27,749 nucleotides of DNA, taken from assembly GCA_028712015.1 (NCBI GenBank), contig JAQTRB010000002.1:1-27749 (forward strand), written 5' to 3'. Shown in pieces: positions 1 to 7,593 of the stretch. A program made the position numbers and the translations under genes. The notes beneath the pieces were generated by a model. The model was not told where the DNA came from, did no database searches, and saw nothing but the letters and a program-made list of their open reading frames with translations. The stretch comes from Syntrophales bacterium. Its GTDB lineage: Bacteria > Desulfobacterota > Syntrophia > Syntrophales > UBA5619. Within the stretch, counting starts at the first letter, position 1; the number at the start of each line of letters is the position of its first letter.

Positions 1-227
1 GGCATCAAGCGTGAGGTAGAAATCTGCAAAACGCGAAGATCGCCGAAGATGCTCTATTTCTATGCATACTGATTATATGCCGATCCAAACCATAAAAACC
101 TACCAGGCTCACCTGATCACTGAAAGCGATATCGCCATTGAGATCTTTTGAGGTTATATTCATTATCCTTTTCGCGTGACCGGAATCAAAACCCGCCCCG
201 CCACAACGGTTTGTGTTAAAAATCTCC
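1..227. other. No gene recognised at left edge
   Basis: No convincing gene is seen before the acid phosphatase promoter. A minus-strand frame (5-274) contains a short stretch resembling a calcium-binding or dockerin-type loop (D-x-N-G-D-x-x-x-S-D), but it has no clear ribosome binding site and no recognisable domain around it. It could be the decayed end of a larger gene outside the window. Confidence 0.4.
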
Positions 228-256
228 TTGACATGCAAGTTGCCCTTCCATATCGT
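228..256 (+). promoter_or_regulatory. Sigma70-like promoter for the acid phosphatase
   Basis: TTGACA at 228-233 and TATCGT at 251-256 are separated by exactly 17 bp. Transcription would start near 263, leaving a leader of about 60 nt before the phosphatase ATG at 322. The -35 box is perfect and the -10 box only fair. Confidence 0.5.
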
Positions 257-321
257 CAACCCACGTAAAAGCAAGTTCTTATCAATTTCTTCAGACCAAC
301 AAAAAAGAATCGAAGAACAAA

Positions 322-1146
322 ATGAAAACCAGCAAAGTATTTCTCATGCTCTTAATGTCAGTCTATGTGATCATGATGGCCGCCTGTACCGGCTTAACAC
401 CTTCCCCCATCCCTGTAACCGTTAAGGAAGTTCGCCCGGGAATTCTCCAGGGCTACCTGCCGATGGACAAGGCACCCAGCAGCCTGACGTTGCTTCCGGC
501 CCCTCCGGCTGAAGGTTCCGCCGCATCCGCCGCCGACCAAGATGCTTTCATCGCAACGCGCTCCCTGATCAATACGCCGCGCTGGACGAAGGCCGTCTTG
601 GATGCCCGTCTGGATTTTCCCGCAGCTCCACAATCTTTTTCCTGTGCGCTAAATGCTCCGATCACCCAGGATGCCATGCCGAACCTTTACATGCTGATGC
701 ATCGCTCATGGACCGACGCGATCGTGGCCACCATGGGGGCCAAAAATCATTATCAGCGGATTCGTCCCTTTGTCGTAAATATGCAGGCCAGCTGCACACC
801 GGACGAGGAAAAAGAACTGCGTCAGGACGGTTCTTACCCATCCGGCCATACCGCCATCGGTTGGACATGGGCATTGATTCTGGCGGAAATCGATCCTGAC
901 CGGGCAGACGCTATTTTATCCCGCGGTTATGCCTTTGGTCAGAGCCGGGTGGTTTGCGGCGCTCACTGGCAAAGCGATGTAACGGCGGGCCGTGTTATCG
1001 GGGCGGCTGTTGTCGCCAAACTTCACTCAGACCCGGTTTTCCGGGCGCAGCTTGATGCCGCTAAAAAAGAACTGGCCGCAACGCGGGCTAAAGGCCTCCA
1101 ACCGGCAATCGACTGCAAAGCCGAAGCCGCAGCATTAGCCTTCTGA
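322..1146 (+). CDS. Class A non-specific acid phosphatase, lipoprotein
   Basis: A periplasmic acid phosphatase of the PAP2 superfamily (class A, PhoN/PhoC-like), expected to remove phosphate from organic phosphomonoesters outside the cytoplasm. The 274-residue protein starts with a basic, hydrophobic signal segment ending in a lipobox-like MAAC around residue 22, so it is probably lipid-anchored. The family phosphatase motifs are all present: K-N-H-Y-Q-R-I-R-P, then G-S-Y-P-S-G-H-T, then S-R-V-V-C-G-A-H-W-Q-S-D-V, which supply the Lys/Arg, His and Arg/His/Asp catalytic set. Length is normal for the class. The gene stands alone behind its own promoter, and no phosphate-regulation box was recognised. 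The function class is secure from the motifs; the physiological substrate is unknown. Confidence 0.93.
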   Translation: MKTSKVFLMLLMSVYVIMMAACTGLTPSPIPVTVKEVRPGILQGYLPMDKAPSSLTLLPAPPAEGSAASAADQDAFIATRSLINTPRWTKAVLDARLDFPAAPQSFSCALNAPITQDAMPNLYMLMHRSWTDAIVATMGAKNHYQRIRPFVVNMQASCTPDEEKELRQDGSYPSGHTAIGWTWALILAEIDPDRADAILSRGYAFGQSRVVCGAHWQSDVTAGRVIGAAVVAKLHSDPVFRAQLDAAKKELAATRAKGLQPAIDCKAEAAALAF

Positions 1147-1255
1147 AATAGTAATGAAATCAAAGAGGATACCCTTTATAATGCGTGATGATCAGGTCTT
1201 GAAATTTACGATGGAAATCCTGGCTCGGTAGACCATCCGGACGTCCTTCTCCCAG

Positions 1256-1470
1256 GAACTGATGCAGTATCTTGCTGATGCAGGAACCGCTGTTCCTAAC
1301 CTGGGGGAACAGATGGTTCGATAGTACGGCTGTTACAGCAACGTCGTCTGGGGGAAAAACAGGAACTGAGCGACGACGACACCATTGAACACATCATCGA
1401 ATCAGACAGTCCCTCGGTGGCATCCAGGAAAAGCTGGGCCGGGTTGATTCAGAAAATCAAATTAATGTAA
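1256..1470 (+). pseudogene. Decayed C-terminal fragment of an IS91-type transposase
   Basis: The + strand reads as the C-terminal part of IS91/IS801-type transposases, but in pieces. From 1256 one frame gives a segment ending N-L-G-E-Q-M-V-R, an in-frame TAG, then Y-G-C-Y-S-N-V-V-W-G-K, matching the family pattern (G-E-Q-M-V-R-Y-Y-G-Y-Y-S-N-x-x-R-G-K). From about 1339 the homology moves to another frame: Q-E-L-S-D-D-D-T-I-E-H-I-I, then S-R-K-S-W-A-G-L-I-Q-K-I-K, matching the family's R-x-S-W-A-R-L-I-Q-K-I-Y-E-V-D-P, stopping at TAA 1468-1470. The zinc-finger end is missing. The premature stop, frameshift and truncation mark an old, dead element. The family assignment rests on remembered consensus, not a search. 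Confidence 0.7.
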
Positions 1471-1779
1471 ATAGTGCCTCAGGCAGGGAGGACGGATTTC
1501 GAGAACATTGCGAGAGTATAATCGGTAAACCGACCGCCGTAGGCTTCTTCATCGGGAGTTACGGTATCTTCATCGACGAGGACGACTATCCGTAATTATA
1601 GACCGTCCGGCTGATCGCTGAATATGTGCAATCCCATCTTCAGGTGCAAAAAAATGAGGATGCCAGGCGATCAAAAATATTCTGATGATTGGCTTCGAAA
1701 AGCTGGGACGGACCATCAAGGGAATCGATCCGGCGGTCAGGAACGAACTGATCGTCTTTAAGGCTTGCAAAATATTTTT
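1471..1779. other. Intergenic region without recognisable gene
   Basis: These roughly 310 bases follow the transposase remnant and precede the 3' end of the DUF697-like gene. No open frame has a credible ribosome binding site or family match. It may be further eroded insertion-element DNA. No terminator with a T-run was seen for the minus-strand gene. Confidence 0.45.
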
Positions 1780-2772
1780 TCAAATATCGTTGGTTTTGCA
1801 ATTTCCGGTATCTCTTTTGAGAAAGCCCAGAAGTGAATCCTTGATGTCGCGTGCCATGCCTGTGAGTCCCGAATATGCACCCCCGACCTTGCCCATGGAG
1901 GCATTCCACAGGGCCTTCGAGATCCGAGTTGTACCGTTCTTGACGATGGATCCCAGAATTTTCGCCGATTCTGCGGTGGCCGAGCGGCGTATCGTTGGGC
2001 GGTCGATAACGACGAGGGAGCCGCAATAGCGTCTCGCGATGATCCCAACGCGAAGCGTAAGGAAGGCGTTGGCGGCACCGGTAAGGATCGAGCTGATGAC
2101 GATGGAAGAGGCCGCCTGTACCCCCGGAACGGAAAGACTCAGTGCGCTGAGCGCCGACGAGAGAATGGGCTCGATCTGGTTGGCGATCTCGGCCTCGTCG
2201 AGTTCGCCCGCCGCAAAGGCTGATCCGGCCACGTTCGCATAGAGATTAATCATGTCCCGCAATGCAGGCCTCTGTGAATAGACGCCGGCGATGCGCCAGA
2301 TCATCCGGAAATTGACAATCAGAAGAAAAATAGCGTCCAGACGACCGCTCTGAGAGATGGCCGTGCTGACAAATACAGTTTCAGCGCTGTTGCGGATGAT
2401 TTCGTCGCACTTACGGCCGAGATCTGCAAGGGCCTTTTCCATCCCTGAACGACTCGAGAGTTCGTGTCCCTCGATGTGTGGATTTACGGACAAACGTTTG
2501 CGCAGGGCTTCGAGATATCCGGAGAATCCCGGATCTGTCTCACTTTGAGGCGGAGACAACGGTTTGGGCAGCCGCAGAAAGAAGAGCACGATCACAATCA
2601 GCAAAAAAGCATAGAGTCCGATCAAAAACCAGAGTAGCCCGGTGGCAAAGATTGGGCTCAAGTGAGAGGCAAGTTCAACCAACTGTGCCGTCTGGTTGAT
2701 GACGAAAAGAATAAGAAAAAAAATGATGAATGCACTAAACACCAGCGCTGCATTTTTTATGGTCTTGTACAT
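1780..2772 (-). CDS. DUF697-like membrane protein
   Basis: A 330-residue membrane protein. Two hydrophobic segments near the N-terminus (about residues 8-27 and 42-66) anchor it. A soluble linker follows, then a C-terminal region with the pattern of DUF697 proteins: a small-residue segment reading S-G-R-L-D-A-I-F-L-L, then N-F-R-M-I-W-R-I-A-G-V-Y with downstream R-P, and a hydrophobic alanine/serine-rich stretch at about 215-240. The biochemical role of DUF697 is not established; relatives often accompany GTPase-like proteins, but none is seen here. The ATG at 2772 has GGAAGGA about 10 nt upstream and a well-formed promoter further up. It is transcribed divergently from the mutase genes. Family assignment is moderately sure; function unknown. 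Confidence 0.75.
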   Translation of the reverse strand: MYKTIKNAALVFSAFIIFFLILFVINQTAQLVELASHLSPIFATGLLWFLIGLYAFLLIVIVLFFLRLPKPLSPPQSETDPGFSGYLEALRKRLSVNPHIEGHELSSRSGMEKALADLGRKCDEIIRNSAETVFVSTAISQSGRLDAIFLLIVNFRMIWRIAGVYSQRPALRDMINLYANVAGSAFAAGELDEAEIANQIEPILSSALSALSLSVPGVQAASSIVISSILTGAANAFLTLRVGIIARRYCGSLVVIDRPTIRRSATAESAKILGSIVKNGTTRISKALWNASMGKVGGAYSGLTGMARDIKDSLLGFLKRDTGNCKTNDI

Positions 2773-2897
2773 TTAAACTTGTCCTTCCAATTGTTCGATG
2801 CAGACCGGTTTTTTCGTCCAATCCGCAAACGGTCCATTTTTTGCCGTTGGGTCGTTCACAAGAGGGATATCTCTGCACGATGTAGACGAATGTAATA

Positions 2898-2926
2898 ATT
2901 ATAATCGACGGCGGGGTAGGAATCAA
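2898..2926 (-). promoter_or_regulatory. Sigma70-like promoter for the DUF697-like gene
   Basis: Read on the minus strand, TTGATT (2921-2926) and a perfect TATAAT (2898-2903) are separated by 17 bp. The expected start is near 2891, about 120 nt before the ATG at 2772. Confidence 0.55.
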
Positions 2927-2976
2927 GAAATATTGGACAGTTAAAATGAAACCGACACAGTATGCCAATAACACGA

Positions 2977-3005
2977 TTGACATTTCCGTTTTTCCCTCTT
3001 ATGGT
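2977..3005 (+). promoter_or_regulatory. Sigma70-like promoter for the mutase operon
   Basis: TTGACA (2977-2982) and TATGGT (3000-3005) are separated by 17 bp. Predicted transcription starts near 3012, giving an unusually long leader of about 185 nt if the mutase begins at 3197. Confidence 0.55.
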
Positions 3006-3196
3006 TTCAAATATCGAAAGGGGTTTCCTGCAGACCAAACGGTTGATGTCGTGAGGAAGAAAAAACATCCGAGCCGTTGATGGACAGGGAGATTTCTACA
3101 ATACCGCGCTTAACACCAATTTTCATCTCAGCGAAGAGCAATATATCTGACTGTACGACCAGATGCGTCAATGATATCATCATCGCGAGGTGTGTC

Positions 3197-4873
3197 ATGT
3201 TGGAGAGGAAGGAGATAGCAGCGGTAAATAAGGAACGCCGAGAATGGAATGAAAATATCCCCAAAAGGGGGGAACGAACTGCGGAAGGGAAGGCATCGTT
3301 TGAAACGATCTCCGGGCTGTCGATAAAACCTCTTTATACCCCAGATGATCTTTCCGCGTTCAATTACTTGCGGGATTCGGGATTCCCCGGCCAATATCCC
3401 TTTACCCGGGGAATCCAGCCCGATATGTACCGTGGACGTTTTTGGACCATGCGCCAATATGCCGGTTTCGGTTCCGCCGAAGATACAAACCGGCGCTTTC
3501 GCTATCTTCTCGGACAGGGACAAACCGGCTTAAGCGTCGCTTTCGACCTGCCCACCCAAATCGGATATGACTCGGACCACCCGCTGGCCTTTGGCGAAGT
3601 TGGAAGGGTCGGCGTGGCGATTGATTCCGTGCGCGACCTGGACATCCTGTTCGAGAATATTCCACTCGAACGGGTAAGCACATCCATGACCATCAACTCC
3701 CCGGCTTCCATCCTGACGGCAATGTACCTTGCGATTGCCGGACATAAAGGGATCGGCCCGGAGAAGCTTTACGGAACCGTTCAGAATGATGTTCTCAAGG
3801 AATATATCGCCCGCGGAACGTATATTTTCCCCATCCGCCCGGCCATGCGGATCGTCTCCGACGTGATTGGATTCTGTGCGAAGAATATGCCCCACTGGAA
3901 CAGCATCAGCATCAGCGGCTATCATATGAGAGAAGCGGGGTGCACGGCGGTACAGGAAGTAGCCTTTACGATTGCCGATGGAATCACCTATGTGGAAACC
4001 GCGCGAAAGGCCGGGCTCGACGTAGACGAGATCGCCCCGCGACTTTCATTTTTCTTCAGTGCTCATCAGGATTTTTTTGAAGAAATCGCAAAGTTCCGTG
4101 CCGCACGGCGGATCTGGTCCAGAATTATGAAAGAGCGTTTTCGGGCTAAAAATCCCCGCTCCTGGATGCTTCGCTATCATGTACAGACGGCGGGGTGCTC
4201 CCTGACCGCACAACAACCCTTTCTAAACATACTTCGTACCGGATATGAAGCCCTCTCCGCGGTGTTGGGAGGATGCCAGTCCCTCCACACCAACTCCTAT
4301 GATGAGGCTCTCGCCCTTCCAACGGAAGAGGCGGTTCAGATCGCCCTCCGGACGCAGCAGATCATCGCTTACGAGACGGGCGTGACTGATACGGTGGATC
4401 CTCTGGCCGGTTCCTATTACGTTGAACACACGACGCAACAGATCGAGACCGAGAGCGAAGAATATCTCCGGAAAATAGAGCAGATGGGTGGTGCAATCGA
4501 GGCCATTGAAACCGGATACATTCAAGGTGAAATTTCGAGTAGTGCTTATGAATACCAGAAGAAGGTGGAAAGAAAGGACCGTATCGTTGTCGGCGTGAAT
4601 CGGTTTCAAATGGAAGAGCCACCGCCGGAAGGACTGCTGAAGGTCCGAGAAACCGTGGGAGAACTTCAGTCAGAAAAACTTAGAACGCTCCGTGGTCAAC
4701 GAAGGAACGGTGATGTCCAAAATATGCTGGATGAGATCCGTCGCATGGCAGCTTCGCAGGGAAACCTTATGCCGTCCATCATTGATGCCGTCAAGGCAGA
4801 GGCCACCATCGGGGAAATCTGCGATGCGCTGCGTGAAATTTTCGGAGAATATCGCGCCAATACATCCTTTTAG
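3197..4873 (+). CDS. Methylmalonyl-CoA mutase-type large subunit
   Basis: The substrate-binding (TIM-barrel) subunit of a coenzyme-B12-dependent acyl-CoA mutase, probably interconverting methylmalonyl-CoA and succinyl-CoA. The ATG at 3197 has GCGAGG 6 nt upstream and gives 558 residues, the usual length for stand-alone large subunits; the open frame extends upstream to 3077 but that part has no family character. The signature Y-P-F-T-R-G is followed by M-R-Q-Y-A-G-F-G, F-D-L-P-T-Q-I-G-Y-D-S-D, T-V-Q-N-D-V-L-K-E-Y and I-S-G-Y-H. The Tyr in RQYAGF and the Arg in ARGTYIFP match Tyr89 and Arg207 of the Propionibacterium enzyme, which favour methylmalonyl-CoA; isobutyryl-CoA mutases carry Phe and Gln there. 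The loop after it reads P-I-R-P-A-M-R rather than the usual P-P-x-P-S-M-R. The B12 domain is encoded separately by the next gene. Confidence 0.93.
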   Translation: MLERKEIAAVNKERREWNENIPKRGERTAEGKASFETISGLSIKPLYTPDDLSAFNYLRDSGFPGQYPFTRGIQPDMYRGRFWTMRQYAGFGSAEDTNRRFRYLLGQGQTGLSVAFDLPTQIGYDSDHPLAFGEVGRVGVAIDSVRDLDILFENIPLERVSTSMTINSPASILTAMYLAIAGHKGIGPEKLYGTVQNDVLKEYIARGTYIFPIRPAMRIVSDVIGFCAKNMPHWNSISISGYHMREAGCTAVQEVAFTIADGITYVETARKAGLDVDEIAPRLSFFFSAHQDFFEEIAKFRAARRIWSRIMKERFRAKNPRSWMLRYHVQTAGCSLTAQQPFLNILRTGYEALSAVLGGCQSLHTNSYDEALALPTEEAVQIALRTQQIIAYETGVTDTVDPLAGSYYVEHTTQQIETESEEYLRKIEQMGGAIEAIETGYIQGEISSSAYEYQKKVERKDRIVVGVNRFQMEEPPPEGLLKVRETVGELQSEKLRTLRGQRRNGDVQNMLDEIRRMAASQGNLMPSIIDAVKAEATIGEICDALREIFGEYRANTSF

Positions 4874-4904
4874 CCGCCAACGATTCGATATGAGGGATAA
4901 CCTT

Positions 4905-5321
4905 ATGACAAGTACAAAAATGATTCGAGTCCTCATCGCCAAACCAGGTCTTGACGGGCATGATCGTGGGGTAAAGGTCATCGCCCGCGCGCTTCGCGAT
5001 GCCGGCATGGAGGTGATCTATACGGGACTCCGTCAAACGCCTGAACAGGTCGTGAGCGCCGCGGAACAAGAAGATGTGGATGTCTTAATGTTGAGCAGCC
5101 TTTCCGGCGCCCACAATCACCTTTTCCCCGCTATCATGAAGGAACTTCGCAAAAGGAACATGAACGACATTCTCGTTCTCGGCGGAGGGATTATTCCCCA
5201 AGACGATATTTCCTCCCTTAAGACCGCGGGCATCCGGGAGATTTTCGGACCGGGCACGGACACGCGTACCATCATCGATTATGTGTACGAGCAGACAACA
5301 CAGAAAAATCGATCCGTGTGA
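4905..5321 (+). CDS. B12-binding small subunit of acyl-CoA mutase
   Basis: A 138-residue cobalamin-binding domain that would pair with the large subunit encoded 31 bp upstream to form the complete adenosylcobalamin-dependent mutase. The base-off/His-on signature D-G-H-D-R-G (D-x-H-x-x-G) lies near residues 17-22, followed by S-S-L-S-G-A-H and G-G-G-I-I-P, the three conserved B12-binding motifs. The His of DGHDRG is the lower cobalt ligand. The open frame extends back into the large-subunit gene, but the ATG at 4905 has GAGG about 9 nt upstream and starts just before the conserved I-R-V-L-I-A-K-P-G strand. Separate large and small subunits are typical of archaeal-type methylmalonyl-CoA mutases and of isobutyryl- or hydroxyisobutyryl-CoA mutases. 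No MeaB-type chaperone gene is present in the window. Confidence 0.93.
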   Translation: MTSTKMIRVLIAKPGLDGHDRGVKVIARALRDAGMEVIYTGLRQTPEQVVSAAEQEDVDVLMLSSLSGAHNHLFPAIMKELRKRNMNDILVLGGGIIPQDDISSLKTAGIREIFGPGTDTRTIIDYVYEQTTQKNRSV

Positions 5322-5395
5322 TGATCTCCACACAAATAGATCCGCCATCAAAGATCTCCACGAAGCAACGAATGCTTTGGACAGAAAGGATCTCC

Positions 5396-6403
5396 ATGAA
5401 AGATATCGTTCTCATTCCCGGCAGCTCGGTTGAATCCCTCCGCAGCCTCATCCGCGGCCTTTCCACGCCCTTTACCCCCGGCCAGAGTGTGGGCATCAAA
5501 CTGCATTGGGGGGAGAAGGCAAACGAAAGTTTCCTTCATCCGCGGTACGCGCGTGAGATTGTCCGGTGGCTGCAAAAAACCGGCTGCCGTCCTTTCGTAT
5601 TCGATACAACGGTTCTGTATTCCGGTGGAAGAAGGACCGGAACGGATAGCCTGAATACGGCGAAGGAACACGGCTACACGGAAGAATATCTCGGATGTCC
5701 TGTCCGGATCGGAGACGGACAGGATGGACGAGAAATCATCGAATTGCCCGGTGGATATCGTCATTTTCAATCGGTTCAGGCAGCGGCAATCGTCCATAAA
5801 GCGGATGGTTTTGTGATTTTTTCCCACTTTAAGGGTCACCTGGAATCTTCATTCGGAGGGGCAATCAAAAATATTTCCATGGGAATGGCCTCCCGTGCCC
5901 AAAAGCAGCGGATGCACGCGGATTCCCATCCGATCCTGAACGCAAAGCGATGCAATCGATGCGGGCTTTGCGCCGAAGTATGTCCCACCGGCGCCGCCGT
6001 TTTACCGCCGGAGGAAAATCCGGTTTATGATCTGGAAGCCTGCATTGGTTGCTCACAGTGCATTGCCCTGTGTCCGCAGCTTGCCTTGAAGATCTTCTGG
6101 GATACGGACATTGCCGCTTTTCAGGAAAGATTGGTGGAAACGGCCGCGGCTATCTGGAGAGTTATCGCTTCTAAAACGATCATTGTGAATGCCCTCATCC
6201 GGATCGTTGCGGAGTGCGATTGCCTTCCAGGCAGCCATCCGATCATCGCGGAAGATTTCGGTTTTGTCGGAGGACACCACCCCGTAACCGTCGACGAGGC
6301 TTCCATCCGGCAAACGGGTGCCGAGCCTTTCGATCACGCCCATGCCCATATCCCCTGGCGGAGACAGTTCAGCTATGCCCGGGAGATCGGATTTGCGCGC
6401 TAA
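5396..6403 (+). CDS. DUF362 iron-sulfur protein with two [4Fe-4S] motifs
   Basis: A 335-residue protein with an N-terminal DUF362 domain and a ferredoxin-type insert. DUF362 features include G-I-K-L-H-W-G-E-K and F-S-H-F-K-G-H, with G-G-A-I-K-N downstream. Two cluster motifs, C-N-R-C-G-L-C-A-E-V-C-P and C-I-G-C-S-Q-C-I-A-L-C-P, lie around residues 184-230, so two [4Fe-4S] clusters are expected. Relatives are common in anaerobes and are assumed to transfer electrons; the reaction is not known. The ATG at 5396 has AGAAAGGA 5 nt upstream; earlier in-frame starts at 5318 and 5321 overlap the preceding stop and would add 25-26 residues without family character. It follows the mutase small subunit by 74 bp and is probably co-transcribed, though a role in the mutase pathway is inference only. 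Confidence 0.88.
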   Translation: MKDIVLIPGSSVESLRSLIRGLSTPFTPGQSVGIKLHWGEKANESFLHPRYAREIVRWLQKTGCRPFVFDTTVLYSGGRRTGTDSLNTAKEHGYTEEYLGCPVRIGDGQDGREIIELPGGYRHFQSVQAAAIVHKADGFVIFSHFKGHLESSFGGAIKNISMGMASRAQKQRMHADSHPILNAKRCNRCGLCAEVCPTGAAVLPPEENPVYDLEACIGCSQCIALCPQLALKIFWDTDIAAFQERLVETAAAIWRVIASKTIIVNALIRIVAECDCLPGSHPIIAEDFGFVGGHHPVTVDEASIRQTGAEPFDHAHAHIPWRRQFSYAREIGFAR

Positions 6404-6496
6404 CCATTCAGATCGCAAACAAATCCACGACAACCTGCTCGACTTTATTTTGAATCTCCATCCCTCCCCATGTCAATTTTTGGAGGAGAACGCACG

Positions 6497-6559
6497 ATGG
6501 ATGCAGACCGGATATCGTCGATCGCTCCCTCAGCAACAGGAACGATTGTACAGCCGTAA
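6497..6559 (+). CDS. Possible 20-codon leader ORF
   Basis: An ATG at 6497 is preceded by a strong GGAGGAG at 6482-6488 with 8 nt spacing and opens a frame of 20 codons ending at TAA 6557-6559. It lies between the DUF362 gene and the export operon and ends just before that operon's promoter, so it would belong to transcription from upstream. It resembles no known peptide. It may be a remnant of a lost gene start or chance; only the ribosome binding site supports it. Confidence 0.25.
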   Translation: MDADRISSIAPSATGTIVQP

Positions 6560-6569
6560 GTACAGCCGT
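6548..6569 (+). repeat. Tandem 10-bp direct repeat abutting the -35 box
   Basis: GTACAGCCGT occurs at 6548-6557 and again at 6560-6569, a period of 12 bp, ending one base before the -35 hexamer at 6571. Tandem half-sites in this position are typical of activator binding sites, but no specific regulator can be named. Confidence 0.45.
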
Positions 6570-6570
6570 G

Positions 6571-6599
6571 TTGACATGCGGACCGGCCTCACATATACT
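6571..6599 (+). promoter_or_regulatory. Strong sigma70-like promoter for the ABC/ketosynthase operon
   Basis: A perfect TTGACA (6571-6576) and TATACT (6594-6599) are separated by 17 bp. Transcription would start near 6606, about 60 nt before the preferred ATPase start at 6665. It is one of the best sigma70-type matches in the window. Confidence 0.7.
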
Positions 6600-6664
6600 T
6601 CAAAGACAAAAGATCATTCTGGAAAGTGTTCCGGATACGAATACGGCATGTTGCGGGTGAACCG

Positions 6665-7588
6665 TTGATCGATATCAAGCATCTATCAAAGTCATACAAT
6701 CGAAAACCTGTCCTCGATAACGTCAGCCTCTCGGTGCGGCGCGGTTCCATCTTGGGACTGCTCGGCCCCAACGGCGCGGGAAAGACAACCCTGATCTCGA
6801 TCCTGATGGGCGTGATCGGCAAGGATAACGGCGAAGTCACCATCGGCGACCTCGATCTCGACAGAGATCTCGGTCGCATCCAATCGATTTGCAGCTATGT
6901 ACCCCAGACGTTGGCGTTCTATCCCCGTCTGTCGGCCCTTGAGAATCTGGAGTATTTCGGTTCGCTCTGGGGTCTCCGCTGCAGAAAGTTGAAGGAACGC
7001 ATGGCATTCTCGATCGATGTGGGGAGCATGCAGGCCTTCGTCGATAAACGTGTCGAAACCTTTTCAGGAGGGATGAAGAGGCGACTGAATCTGGCCATCG
7101 GCCTTTTGAACGAACCCGAGATCCTCTATCTTGACGAGCCAACCGTGGGGGTCGACACCCAGTCTCGAAACTACATCCTCGAGACGATAGGTCAGATCAA
7201 TAGGGAGCGGAAGACGACGATTGTCTACACATCCCATTACATGGATGAAATCGAGCATGTCTCCGATGAGATCGCGGTGATAGACGAAGGCCGGATCATC
7301 CTTCACGACGCCAAGGATGCCATCCTGATCCATGCCGACGCGATTCTGATCCGGGCGGGCGAAATCGGGAATGCCGCCGTAACGGCATTGGAGAATCACG
7401 GAGGGATACAGGTGGAAGAAGGAAGCGTCCTCATCAAAAGAGACGAACGATTCGAAAATAATATGGCCGCGGTTTTTACCGTTTTCCATAACCACGGAAT
7501 CAGCGTCACCGACATCGTCTTCGGACGCAGAACGCTCGAGGAGCTTTTCCTCAAGCTGACAAAAGTCCGGCTGCGCGACGAGGAGTGA
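6665..7588 (+). CDS. ABC-2 type exporter, ATP-binding subunit
   Basis: The cytoplasmic ATPase of an ABC-2 exporter, pairing with the permease encoded next. With the TTG start at 6665 it has 307 residues and begins M-I-D-I-K-H-L-S-K-S-Y, the usual beginning of this family, with GGGTGA just upstream; an alternative GTG at 6626 would add 13 residues but has no spaced ribosome binding site. Walker A is G-P-N-G-A-G-K-T-T (about 34-42), the ABC signature F-S-G-G-M-K-R-R-L, Walker B I-L-Y-L-D-E-P-T-V-G-V-D, and the switch histidine is in Y-T-S-H-Y-M. A C-terminal extension of about 80 residues is like that of DrrA/CcmA-type subunits. First gene of a five-gene operon; the substrate is probably the product of the downstream acyl-chain genes, which is inference. 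Confidence 0.93.
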   Translation: MIDIKHLSKSYNRKPVLDNVSLSVRRGSILGLLGPNGAGKTTLISILMGVIGKDNGEVTIGDLDLDRDLGRIQSICSYVPQTLAFYPRLSALENLEYFGSLWGLRCRKLKERMAFSIDVGSMQAFVDKRVETFSGGMKRRLNLAIGLLNEPEILYLDEPTVGVDTQSRNYILETIGQINRERKTTIVYTSHYMDEIEHVSDEIAVIDEGRIILHDAKDAILIHADAILIRAGEIGNAAVTALENHGGIQVEEGSVLIKRDERFENNMAAVFTVFHNHGISVTDIVFGRRTLEELFLKLTKVRLRDEE

Positions 7589-7593
7589 CGGCA

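Larger units (their letters stand above)
2773..3196. other. Divergent intergenic region between DUF697-like gene and mutase
   Basis: This 424-bp gap contains two outward-facing sigma70-like promoters (minus strand 2898-2926, plus strand 2977-3005). The rest forms a leader of about 120 nt for the membrane protein and about 185 nt for the mutase. No cobalamin riboswitch B12 box and no small gene with a good ribosome binding site was recognised in the long mutase leader. Confidence 0.5.

Noticed and set aside
5..274. Dockerin-like minus-strand frame at the left edge
   Set aside because: Only one EF-hand-like loop is visible, with no second repeat, domain or ribosome binding site.
3077..3196. 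N-terminal extension of the mutase large subunit by 40 residues
   Set aside because: The frame is open but the residues have no family character, and ATG 3197 has a well-spaced ribosome binding site.
3006..3196. Cobalamin riboswitch in the long mutase leader
   Set aside because: No B12-box sequence or matching set of helices could be recognised; leader length alone is not evidence.
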